Assembly: GCF_029210495.1 (NCBI RefSeq)
Contig: NZ_JARGDK010000002.1
Coordinates: 248,001-312,000, forward strand
Length of the DNA: 64,000 nucleotides
Direction: 5' to 3'
Source of the DNA: Pseudothioclava nitratireducens
GTDB taxonomy: Bacteria; Pseudomonadota; Alphaproteobacteria; Rhodobacterales; Rhodobacteraceae
The position numbers and the translations under genes are program-made. The first letter of the stretch is position 1. Each line of letters starts with the position of its first letter. Below are positions 16,795 through 24,428 of this stretch, one piece after another. Under the pieces are notes generated by a model. That model was not told the origin of the DNA and did no database searches. It was given only the letters and a program-made list of their open reading frames with translations.

Positions 16795-18090
16795 ATGAGC
16801 CTTGCCTTCGCCATCTGTCTGGCCGTTCTCTTCACGATTGCCGCCATTGGCGCGCCGATCGGGTATGCGATGCTGGTCGCCTCGATCGCTTACCTGGCGG
16901 TCACTGGCGCGGACCTCTCGCTGGCCGCCGAACAACTGATCCAGAACATCTATTCGGGCTACATTCTGCTCGCCGTGCCGCTCTTCATCGTGGCGGCGAA
17001 CATCATGAACGCGGGCTCGATCTCGGACCGGCTGCTGAGCTTCTGCATCGCGCTGGTGGGGCGGTTCCGGGGCGGCATGGGCTATGTGAATATCGTCGTA
17101 TCGCTGATCTTCGCGGGCATGTCGGGCTCTGCGGTCGCGGATGCCGCCGGCCCCGGCAAGATGATGATCTCGATGATGACCAAGGGCGGGCACTACACCA
17201 AAAGCTTCGCCGCCGGGATTACCGCCGCCTCGGCCACGATCGGGCCCATCGTGCCGCCGTCGATCCCGATGGTGATGTATGCGCTGATCTCCAACCAATC
17301 GATTGGCTACCTGTTCCTCGCGGGCGTCATGCCGGGCCTCGTCATGGCGTTGATGCTGGCGCTGATGAACTTTGCCCTCGCCAGCCGTGCCGAGAAGATC
17401 CGCGAGGCCCCGGTGCCGCTGCGCCAGCTTCCGGGCCTGACCCTGCGCGCACTGCCGGTTCTGTTCATGCCGGTGATCCTGTTGGGTGGGATCTACGGGG
17501 GCGCCACGACGCCGACCGAAGCCGCCGCCATCGCTGCCTTCTATGCGCTGATGCTGGCCATGCTGTTCTACCGCCAGCTTTCGTTGCGCGGGCTGGGTCA
17601 GGTCTTCAGCGAGAGCGCGCGTCAGGCGGGCACCGTCGGTATCGTCATCGGCGCCGCGCTCATCTTCAACTACATCGTCGCCGCCGAGCGCATCCCCGAT
17701 ACACTCGCCACCTTCCTCGAAGGCCGTGAGATCAGCGCGCTCGAATTCATGATCGGCGTGAACATCCTGATCCTGCTCTTGGGGATGCTGCTGGACGGGG
17801 GCACGATCATCCTTGTCGTGCTGCCGCTCTTCATCCCCTCCGCCCGTGCGCTCGGGATCGACCTGATCCATTTCGGCGTGGTCACCGTGGTCAACACGAT
17901 GATCGGGTTGGTGACGCCGCCCTACGGCATCCTGATCTTCGTGATCAACGCCGTCACCGGCATCTCGATCAAAGAGATCATCAAGGGCATCCTGCCCTTC
18001 CTCGCGGCGCTGATCTTCGCGCTGGTCGTGCTGGCCGCCCTGCCCGACCTCGTTCTCTTCTTCCCCAGACTGTTCGGATATGACGGATGA
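16795..18090 (+). CDS. dctM: TRAP transporter large permease (DctM family)
   Basis: A 431-residue, very hydrophobic protein of the DctM family with about twelve helices. Diagnostic stretches are IGAPIGYAMLVASI, AVPLFIVAANIMNAG, FAGMSGSAVADAAG, ATIGPIVPPSIPMVMYALI and VTPPYGILIF. It forms the ion-coupled translocation path with DctQ. Its stop overlaps the aroE-type start by four bases (ATGA), which ties transport directly to the dehydrogenase. Confidence 0.94.
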   Translation: MSLAFAICLAVLFTIAAIGAPIGYAMLVASIAYLAVTGADLSLAAEQLIQNIYSGYILLAVPLFIVAANIMNAGSISDRLLSFCIALVGRFRGGMGYVNIVVSLIFAGMSGSAVADAAGPGKMMISMMTKGGHYTKSFAAGITAASATIGPIVPPSIPMVMYALISNQSIGYLFLAGVMPGLVMALMLALMNFALASRAEKIREAPVPLRQLPGLTLRALPVLFMPVILLGGIYGGATTPTEAAAIAAFYALMLAMLFYRQLSLRGLGQVFSESARQAGTVGIVIGAALIFNYIVAAERIPDTLATFLEGREISALEFMIGVNILILLLGMLLDGGTIILVVLPLFIPSARALGIDLIHFGVVTVVNTMIGLVTPPYGILIFVINAVTGISIKEIIKGILPFLAALIFALVVLAALPDLVLFFPRLFGYDG

Positions 18091-18956
18091 ATAGCCAAGC
18101 CCCCAACACCCCGCCCAGCCGAAGCGTCCGCCTCGGCCTTATCGGCGGCAATATCACCGAAACCCGGTCGCCGGTCCTGCATGCGGCCTGCGGGCTGTCA
18201 TTGGGTGTGAACGTGACCTATGACCTGATCATCCCCGCCGAGCGGGGCCAGAGCTTTGCCGAGCTCCTTGCGCAATGCGAGCGTGCCGGCTTTGACGGGG
18301 TGAACGTGACCTACCCCTACAAGGAAGAAGCCGCGCGGCTCGTGCCAGCCGGCACACCCGCCGTCGCCGCGATGGGCACCTCCAACACGGTGCGTTTCAC
18401 CCCCGAAGGCCCGCGCGCTTTCAACACCGATTATTCCGGCTTCATCGCGGGGTATCGCGCGCAATTCGGCGCAGCCGCGCCGGGCCGGGTGCTGGTGCTG
18501 GGAACTGGCGGCGTCGGGCGTGCCATCGCCTTTGCGCTGGCCGATCTGGGAGCAGACGCCATCGCGCTCTACGATACGGATCAAAGCAAGGTCGAGAGCC
18601 TTGCCGCGGCACTTGAAAAGCATTGCCGCGCCGAGATCATCCGTGCCGCGCCCGACATGCTGTGCGATCTGTCGTCCTTTGACGGCGTGGTGAACGGCAC
18701 GCCGCTGGGCATGATCGGCCGCCCCGGAAGCCCCTTGCCCGCCAGTGCCACCGGCTCTGTACGCTGGGGCTTTGACGCGGTCTATACGCCTGAACATACC
18801 GAGTTCCGTGCCCGGATCGAGGCGATGGGTGGCGCCTTCATGAGCGGCTATGAGCTGTATTTCCACCAAGGCGTCGATGCGTTCGAGATCTTTACCGGGC
18901 GACAGGTGACCGAACCGGACTGGGTCCGCTCGATCATCACACATAAGCCACTCTGA
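18087..18956 (+). CDS. aroE: Shikimate dehydrogenase family protein (probable catabolic shikimate/quinate dehydrogenase)
   Basis: This 289-residue protein has the AroE fold. The substrate domain holds ETRSPVLHA, the catalytic Lys in NVTYPYKEEA and the partner Asp in FNTDYSGF. The NAD(P) domain holds VLGTGGVGRAIAFAL. A late GYELYFHQGVDAF segment carries the conserved Gln. In the usual HSxSP motif the first Ser is replaced by Thr (ETRSP), a substrate-site change. Together with the TRAP linkage this suggests a catabolic enzyme acting on shikimate, quinate or a relative rather than the biosynthetic copy. It overlaps dctM by four bases. Its product would feed AroQ and the QuiC-like protein. Confidence 0.87.
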   Translation: MNSQAPNTPPSRSVRLGLIGGNITETRSPVLHAACGLSLGVNVTYDLIIPAERGQSFAELLAQCERAGFDGVNVTYPYKEEAARLVPAGTPAVAAMGTSNTVRFTPEGPRAFNTDYSGFIAGYRAQFGAAAPGRVLVLGTGGVGRAIAFALADLGADAIALYDTDQSKVESLAAALEKHCRAEIIRAAPDMLCDLSSFDGVVNGTPLGMIGRPGSPLPASATGSVRWGFDAVYTPEHTEFRARIEAMGGAFMSGYELYFHQGVDAFEIFTGRQVTEPDWVRSIITHKPL

Positions 18957-18977
18957 ACTTGGGGCGACGGCGGCGCG

Positions 18978-19646
18978 TCAGCCTGCCGCCGCGCCCTGCC
19001 CCAGCTGTGCAGCCAGCGCATGCTCGACGCCGCCCGCGATATGGCGCGCCAGAATATCCTTTGCCACGTCAATATCGCGCGCGAGAGCGGCCTCCATCAA
19101 CTGGCGGTGCTCCAGCGCGGAAACTGCCCCGCGATAGGTCAGGAAAAGCATCTGGTAGCGCAGGTATTTGTCGAAGACCATCGCATGCACCGCCATCAAC
19201 TCGCGTGAGCCGCAAGCCGAGATCAGGGCCTGATGAAAGCCCCAGTCGAAACGCTTCCACTGATCGCGCAGGACGGCATCGGCGGCAGGATCACGCCCTT
19301 CAATCCGCGCAAGCTTATGATGGGCCGCGACTACACGTTCCTCCCACGCCATATCGCCCGCCTCGAAGGACTTTTCGAGCGCGTCCATCTCGACGAGTTG
19401 GCGCAAATTTGCGAGTTCGTGGAGATTGGCGACCGAGACTGGCGCCACCGCGAAGCCGCGCTGACCTTCTGCAATCACGAAACCGTCGCCCGCAAGCCGG
19501 TTGAGCACCTCACGCAGCGTCGGCACCGACGCCCCGTAAACGCCGCGCAAATCCTCAAGCCGCAGCCGATGCGACGGAAGAAGCCGCCCGAAAATGATAT
19601 CCGCGCGGATGCGGTCATAGACCTCTTGCGACAGGCTTTGTGACAT
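18978..19646 (-). CDS. GntR-family transcriptional regulator (FCD domain)
   Basis: A 222-residue FadR-type regulator. The N-terminal winged helix spans about 1-72 (YDRIRADIIFGRLLPSHRLRLEDLRGVYGAS and PTLREVLNRLAGDGFVIAEGQRGF). An all-helical FCD ligand domain follows, with conserved metal-type His and Asp residues (FDWGFHQALISACGS and EHRQLMEAALARD). Members sense organic acids. It is convergent with the TRAP-aroE operon and divergent from a second FCD regulator 150 bases away. Confidence 0.92.
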   Translation of the reverse strand: MSQSLSQEVYDRIRADIIFGRLLPSHRLRLEDLRGVYGASVPTLREVLNRLAGDGFVIAEGQRGFAVAPVSVANLHELANLRQLVEMDALEKSFEAGDMAWEERVVAAHHKLARIEGRDPAADAVLRDQWKRFDWGFHQALISACGSRELMAVHAMVFDKYLRYQMLFLTYRGAVSALEHRQLMEAALARDIDVAKDILARHIAGGVEHALAAQLGQGAAAG

Positions 19647-19795
19647 TGCGCCTCCTTTGAGAAACTGTAAGTGAGAGAGCAGAAGCTCGCCACTGTCTTC
19701 TGCGGTGTTCCGTCCGAAAATCGACGATCGGCCGATCCATTGATGATCTTCGCGCGCACCCCTATGCTCGGCCCATCACGTTCCGGAGGAGGCCC
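19647..19795. promoter_or_regulatory. Divergent promoter between two GntR genes
   Basis: A 149-base gap with ribosome binding sites at both ends (GGAGG on the minus strand next to 19646, and GGAGGAGG before 19796). No clear long palindrome was found by eye. Both FCD regulators must be transcribed from here. Confidence 0.5.
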
Positions 19796-20458
19796 ATGAG
19801 CAAGCGCCCTACCCCCAAGGCGACCCTCTCGACGCGCATCGCGGATCAGTTGCGCGCGCAAATCGTGAGCGGCACGCTCACGCCGGGCTCCAAGATCAAT
19901 CTCGATCACTTGCGCAGCCAGATCGGTGTCTCGATCAGCCCCCTGCGCGAGGCGGTGGCGCGGCTCGTGGCGGAGGGGCTCGTTGAATTCGAGGACCAGC
20001 GAGGCTATGCGGTCTCGCCCCATTCTCTGGCCGATCTCGATGAGATCACCAATCTGAGGGTGCTACTGGAAACCGAAGCGCTACACGCGGCAATCACCCA
20101 TGGCGATCTCGATTGGGAGAGCAAGGTCATGGGGTCGATTCATCGCCTGGAGCGCACGCCGCGCGCGGGTGCCGTCGACTGGGAGGCCGCGCACAGCGCC
20201 TTTCACATGGCGCTGATTTCAGGGTGTGGGCGCCCAAAGCTGCTGGAATTCTGCACGCTCTTGCGCCGCCAGCATGACCGTTACCGCCACATCCGGATGA
20301 ACGCCGAACTGCGCGCGGCGCAGGCGGACCGAGTCGACACGGAACACCGCGCGATCGCAGAAGCGGCCGTTGCGCGCGAGGCGGAGCACGCCACGGCGCT
20401 CTTGCGCGCCCATATCGAAGCAACCGCCACGACCTTGCGCGCGCAGCTTAGAACCTAG
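19796..20458 (+). CDS. GntR-family transcriptional regulator (FCD domain)
   Basis: A 220-residue regulator with the same layout as its divergent neighbour: a winged helix at about 15-78 (DQLRAQIVSGTLTPGSKINLDHL and SPLREAVARLVAEGLVEFEDQRGYAV) and an FCD domain with WEAAHSAFHMALISGCG and DTEHRAIAEAAVARE. The two are similar enough to be old paralogues. Its TAG stop is shared base for base with the tctA stop on the other strand (CTAG), so they end tail to tail with a four-base overlap. It may control the Tct operon. Confidence 0.92.
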   Translation: MSKRPTPKATLSTRIADQLRAQIVSGTLTPGSKINLDHLRSQIGVSISPLREAVARLVAEGLVEFEDQRGYAVSPHSLADLDEITNLRVLLETEALHAAITHGDLDWESKVMGSIHRLERTPRAGAVDWEAAHSAFHMALISGCGRPKLLEFCTLLRRQHDRYRHIRMNAELRAAQADRVDTEHRAIAEAAVAREAEHATALLRAHIEATATTLRAQLRT

Positions 20459-21960
20459 CTGCGCCCGCGCGACAGCCGGCGCTTGCCCCAAGCCCAAAGC
20501 GGCGTGTTGGACACGAACACAAGGATCACCGCGATCATCAGAACCGCCGACAGCGGCGAGGTGAAGATGCCGTGGAACAGGCGCGGCAGGCTCTCCTGCT
20601 CCGAAATGATCGCCCTGCGCCAGTTGTCGTCGATCAGCCGCGACAGGATCACCCCAAGGATCACCGGCCCGACCTGATAGCCATACATCTTCATGAAATA
20701 GCCCAAGACCCCGAAGCCCAGCATGAAATAGACGTCTATGATCGAATTGTTCACCGCGAAGGCGCCGACGATCGACAGCAGCAAGATCAACGGGAAGAGA
20801 ACCGCGCGGGGCAGCTCGACGATCTTCACGAAAAGCCGAATGCCAGTCAGCCCGAAGACCAGCATGAAGAAGGTCGCCAGAACCAGCGCGCCGAGGATGA
20901 ACCAGAACATCTCGGGGCGTTCGATCATCAGCATCGGACCCGGATTGAGCCCGTGAATGAACATCGCACCAATGATGATCGCGGTCACCGCGTCGCCCGG
21001 AATACCGAGCGTCAGCATCGGCACGAAAGCCCCACCCACGGCCGCGTTATTCGCCGCCTCGGGGGCAATTAACCCCTCCTTCGCGCCTTCACCGAAGGGC
21101 GTTTCGGGGTTCTTGGTCACCCGCTTGGCCTGATCGTAGGCCATCAGTGCCGCGATATCCCCGCCGGTGCCCGGCAAGGCGCCGATGATGACGCCAATGG
21201 CAGAGCTTTGCAGCGAAAGCGGCAGGTATTTCACGACTGAACGCCATTCCGGCACGATCCGGCGGATCACCTGTTTCACGGCCGCGGTATCGACATGCTG
21301 AAGCTGCATGAGCGCCTCGGACACCCCGAACAACCCGATCATCACCGCGATGAAGGAAATCCCGCCCCACAGCTCGATCTGGCCAAAGGTGAAGCGTTCT
21401 TGCGCCGTCAGCGGGTCCAGACCGACACAACCGATCGTCAGTCCAAGCGCGCCCGCGAAGATGCCTTTGACAAGGCTTTCGCCTGAGAGCGATCCCACCA
21501 GCAAAATGCCGAGGATCGCCAAGAGCAGGTAGTCGCGCGGCTGGAAGCGCAGCGCGAACTCGGACACGGCTGGCGCGCCGATACCCAGCACCACGATCCC
21601 CACCAGCCCCCCAAGCGCCGACATCGTCGTCGACAGCCCGATCGCCTCACCCGCAAGGCCTTTCTTGGCCAGCGGGTAGCCGTCAAGCGCCGTCGCAATG
21701 GCCGAGGGCGCACCCGGAATATTGAGCAAGATCGCCGTGCGCGACCCACCATAGACCCCGCCCATATAGATGCCGATCATCAGCGACAGCGCATCGAACA
21801 TCTCCCATGAGAAGGTAAAGGAAATCAGGATCGAAACCGCCATCGTCACCGACAGCCCCGGAATCGCGCCGACATAGATGCCCGCGAATGTCCCAAGCGC
21901 GACCAGCATCAAGAGTTGCGGGTCGATCCAGGACATGAAGAAATGGGTCCAGTCCATCAC
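20455..21960 (-). CDS. tctA: Tripartite tricarboxylate transporter permease (TctA family)
   Basis: The 501-residue integral membrane protein is the large TctA subunit. It has about eleven to twelve helices and the family motifs FAGIYVGAIPGLSVTMAVS near the start, GGSRTAILLNIPGAPSAIATALDGYPLAKKG, and GALPGTGGDIAALMAYDQAKR in the repeated half. It forms the uptake channel with TctB, driven by an ion gradient, for a carboxylate supplied by TctC. Its start overlaps the tctB stop by four bases. Confidence 0.94.
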   Translation of the reverse strand: MMDWTHFFMSWIDPQLLMLVALGTFAGIYVGAIPGLSVTMAVSILISFTFSWEMFDALSLMIGIYMGGVYGGSRTAILLNIPGAPSAIATALDGYPLAKKGLAGEAIGLSTTMSALGGLVGIVVLGIGAPAVSEFALRFQPRDYLLLAILGILLVGSLSGESLVKGIFAGALGLTIGCVGLDPLTAQERFTFGQIELWGGISFIAVMIGLFGVSEALMQLQHVDTAAVKQVIRRIVPEWRSVVKYLPLSLQSSAIGVIIGALPGTGGDIAALMAYDQAKRVTKNPETPFGEGAKEGLIAPEAANNAAVGGAFVPMLTLGIPGDAVTAIIIGAMFIHGLNPGPMLMIERPEMFWFILGALVLATFFMLVFGLTGIRLFVKIVELPRAVLFPLILLLSIVGAFAVNNSIIDVYFMLGFGVLGYFMKMYGYQVGPVILGVILSRLIDDNWRRAIISEQESLPRLFHGIFTSPLSAVLMIAVILVFVSNTPLWAWGKRRLSRGRS

Positions 21961-22469
21961 TCAGCCCCTCCCGATAGCAGTCGGCGCATCGCAGAGATGA
22001 GCTCACGTTCGGGCACGATACCCTCGGGCATGAGCACCGAGAAAACCAGCCGGAACACGACATAGACAAGGATCAGCGACAGCGCGGCAATAAGTGCCGC
22101 GCGGGCAATGCTGGTGCGCATCATCACCTTGGTCGCAATCAGCAAGAAAACGAACGAGGTCGGCAGGAAGCCCACCGGTTTCAGCGCCAGTGCATAGAAC
22201 AGCATCAAAACCGTCATGAAGATGACAAAGCCCGGCAGGATCGCCTGCCAGCCATGCTCCTCGCTGTGGGGCAGCCGCAAGGTGCGCAGCGCCACCAGCG
22301 CCGAGGTAATCACCATGCAGCCCGTGGAGAACAGCGGGAAAGATCCGGGCGCCGATAACGCCTCGAAGCCCGAGATTTGCGTGGCCTGATAGAACAGGAA
22401 CAGGCTGATCCCCGTGAGCAGGAGCGAGAACACCCCCTCCCCCGGAAGCCTGCGAGCCGGATCGTGCAT
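21957..22469 (-). CDS. tctB: Tripartite tricarboxylate transporter small permease (TctB family)
   Basis: A 170-residue protein with four hydrophobic helices, the usual TctB layout, starting with a short positive N-terminus and a FSLLLTGISLFLFYQATQI helix. TctB sequences vary a lot, so the call relies on hydrophobicity, size and position between tctC (66 bases upstream) and tctA (overlapping). Confidence 0.85.
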   Translation of the reverse strand: MHDPARRLPGEGVFSLLLTGISLFLFYQATQISGFEALSAPGSFPLFSTGCMVITSALVALRTLRLPHSEEHGWQAILPGFVIFMTVLMLFYALALKPVGFLPTSFVFLLIATKVMMRTSIARAALIAALSLILVYVVFRLVFSVLMPEGIVPERELISAMRRLLSGGAE

Positions 22470-22534
22470 GGTATTCCCTCCCGGTAGACGAACGCCGCCC
22501 CCTGCGGGGCGGCGCCGATGGATTTCACGCAGCC

Positions 22535-23527
22535 TTACGGACGCGGAATGCCAAACTCTTCGGGCGACGCCTTGGCGATGCCCGCGTCATAGACCAGCCA
22601 CGAGGTGACCGACTGCCACTTGTCGAGGAAGGCGCGAGCCTCATCTCCCGACAGGTTCAGCATGGAGAAGCCACGGCCTTCGATCAGGGCGACGAAATCC
22701 GGGTTCTTGACCGCCTCCGCATAGGCGCCGACCAGCTTCGAAACCGCCTCATCGGGCGTGCCGTTCTTCACGAAAATGCCGAAGAACGGACCCCAAGGCA
22801 GGAATTTCTCATAGCCCGGATAGTCGACGGTGATCGGCGCAATGCCCGGAAGTGCCGGGTTCTCGGCGCTGTCGACCAGTGCGATGACCTTCATCCGGCC
22901 CGCTTTGACACCCTCGATCGCGGCGCCCAGAACGGCAGGCATCACGTCGATCGCGCCGCCCTGAAGCGCGGTCAGCGCCGGGCCATCGCCGTCATAAGGC
23001 ACGAAAGTCACGGGCAGCTCCACCTCGGAGGTCAGCATCGCAGTGACCACCGACGGCAGCCCGCCCGGCCCGGTCGAGCCAAACTTCACTTCATTCGGAT
23101 GTGCCTGAACATACTCGACCATCTCTTTGAACGTGTTGAAGGGCGCGTCATTATTGGCCACGATCAGAGGCACGCCACGCGCGATCACGTTGATCGGCGT
23201 GAAATCGGCATAATCGCTGTCGCCAAGCCCCATCACCTTGTAAAGCTGCGGGTTTTCCGCACCCATCAGCAGCGTGTAGCCATCAGCCTCTTGCGCGCCG
23301 ACAAATTTCGTCGCAATCGCCCCCACGCCCCCGGTCATGTTCTGCATGACGACCTTGGCGCCCAGCATCGGTTCGGCATGCGGGGTCACCGCACGCATCA
23401 CCGTATCGGTCGAGCCACCGGCCCCCCATTGAATGACACCCTGAATATCCTTTTCGGGATATTCCGCCATCACCGGGGCCGCAGCCACGAGCAGCGCGGC
23501 AACCGCGCCAAAGAGTTTGATTTTCAT
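22535..23527 (-). CDS. tctC: Tripartite tricarboxylate transporter substrate-binding protein (TctC/Bug family)
   Basis: The 330-residue periplasmic protein starts with a clear signal peptide (MKIKLFGAVAALLVAAAPVMA). The Bug-type mature part has WGAGGSTDTVMRAVTPHAEP, where substrate carboxylate binds, then NMTGGVGAIATKFV and FGSTGPGGLPSVV. The start at 23527 is chosen because of the signal peptide and the GGAGGAAAG site before it. It carries an unknown carboxylate to TctAB. A TGATGCATCA palindrome 190 bases upstream links it to the LacI-type regulator at 9397-10458. Confidence 0.92.
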   Translation of the reverse strand: MKIKLFGAVAALLVAAAPVMAEYPEKDIQGVIQWGAGGSTDTVMRAVTPHAEPMLGAKVVMQNMTGGVGAIATKFVGAQEADGYTLLMGAENPQLYKVMGLGDSDYADFTPINVIARGVPLIVANNDAPFNTFKEMVEYVQAHPNEVKFGSTGPGGLPSVVTAMLTSEVELPVTFVPYDGDGPALTALQGGAIDVMPAVLGAAIEGVKAGRMKVIALVDSAENPALPGIAPITVDYPGYEKFLPWGPFFGIFVKNGTPDEAVSKLVGAYAEAVKNPDFVALIEGRGFSMLNLSGDEARAFLDKWQSVTSWLVYDAGIAKASPEEFGIPRP

Positions 23528-23847
23528 GCTTTCCTCCCGCATTCAGTCGATGCCTTGAACTGCGGAACGGGGCTGAACCCTCCTCGGCCCCGACCGCTAC
23601 ATCACGCACGAGTTAAGCGGCCACGAGGTGGATGCGTCAAATCATTTGAGGCACCTACCACATAACCCAATGTTAATTTTATCGCAAAATACTACCATGA
23701 CGGTCTGCCCCACAAGAATGATGCATCAGATCAAACGGGGCAGCTCAACTCAAGACAGTGAGCCCGACACATTTGACGCAGCCTCGGGAATTTTGTCCGC
23801 ACTCACCGAAGTGATCCGCCGTTATGCTAAAAAACCGGAGGATCGAG
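23528..23847. other. tct promoter region and old insertion junction
   Basis: A 320-base AT-richer gap between tctC and the transposase remnant. It should hold the tctCBA promoter on the minus strand. It contains the palindrome at 23719-23728. I see no believable coding sequence on either strand; short frames here lack ribosome binding sites and family resemblance. Confidence 0.5.
23719..23728. promoter_or_regulatory. Palindromic operator candidate 3 (TGATGCATCA)
   Basis: A perfect 10-base palindrome identical to the core of the two sites flanking the LacI-family gene, here upstream of tctC. Three exact copies in 64 kb of high-GC DNA is well above chance, so a shared regulator is likely. Confidence 0.55.
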
Positions 23848-24000
23848 ATGGCTAAGAAACGATATAAACCCAAAGAGATTGTATCGAAGCTTCGGCAGGT
23901 TGAAGTTTTGCAAGGGCAAGACGCGACGATTGCCGACTCGATGCGCCAAATCGGCGTGACGCAGCAGGGCGATAGCTCCGAAGACAGGCTCACTCTATGA
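23848..24000 (+). pseudogene. Truncated IS3-family transposase orfA remnant
   Basis: The frame starts MAKKRYKPKEIVSKLRQVEV, the typical start of IS3-family OrfA proteins. The resemblance continues through DSMRQIGVT, about 38 residues. It then breaks off where the family goes on with a WR-rich helix, and a stop follows at 24000. No orfB and no recognisable right end are present. A GGAGG-type site precedes the ATG. It is a decayed insertion sequence fragment beside a tRNA gene. Confidence 0.7.
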
Positions 24001-24127
24001 GACCGGGAAAATGCGCCAAACCGGCAGGCAAGAAGGCTGTCGACCGCACATGCCAACCGCCAAATGGTAACATTCCCCGCAAATGCCAGGGAAAGCCAAA
24101 TCAGATGAACCACATGGGAAGCCAGTA
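24001..24127. other. Non-coding junction DNA
   Basis: Sequence between the transposase fragment and tRNA-Ser. It may contain more eroded insertion-sequence DNA, but I recognise no protein, RNA or inverted end in it. Confidence 0.4.
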
Positions 24128-24217
24128 TGGCGGAGGAGGTGGGATTCGAACCCACGGTGGACTTTCACCCACGTCGGTTTTCAAGACCGGTGCATTAAAC
24201 CACTCTGCCACTCCTCC
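24128..24217 (-). tRNA. tRNA-Ser (anticodon UGA)
   Basis: Read on the minus strand, the gene has the acceptor stem GGAGGAG/CTCCTCC, discriminator G and an encoded CCA (24128-24130). The T arm contains GGTTCGAATCC. A variable arm of class II length is present, and the anticodon loop CTTGAAA gives anticodon TGA. The seven-base acceptor stem pairs perfectly. It decodes UCN serine codons, mainly UCA. It lies at the edge between the catabolic locus and core genes, a common integration point. Confidence 0.95.
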
Positions 24218-24428
24218 GACGCCGCTGCCCTAGCCCGGATCACGCGATTCTGAAAGGGTTTCGCGCGCCGAAAACCGCCAGCGGCCTGCCGGAGTGCTTT
24301 TCTTGTGGACGGCGACACGGTAATGTCTCGGGAAATCGCGGCTTCAGGCCGCAAATCGCCGTGGCACAACGCATTGCCGCGGCACCTGTATCAGACGCGG
24401 GGGGCACCCGCGCAGGAGTTGGGCAAGG

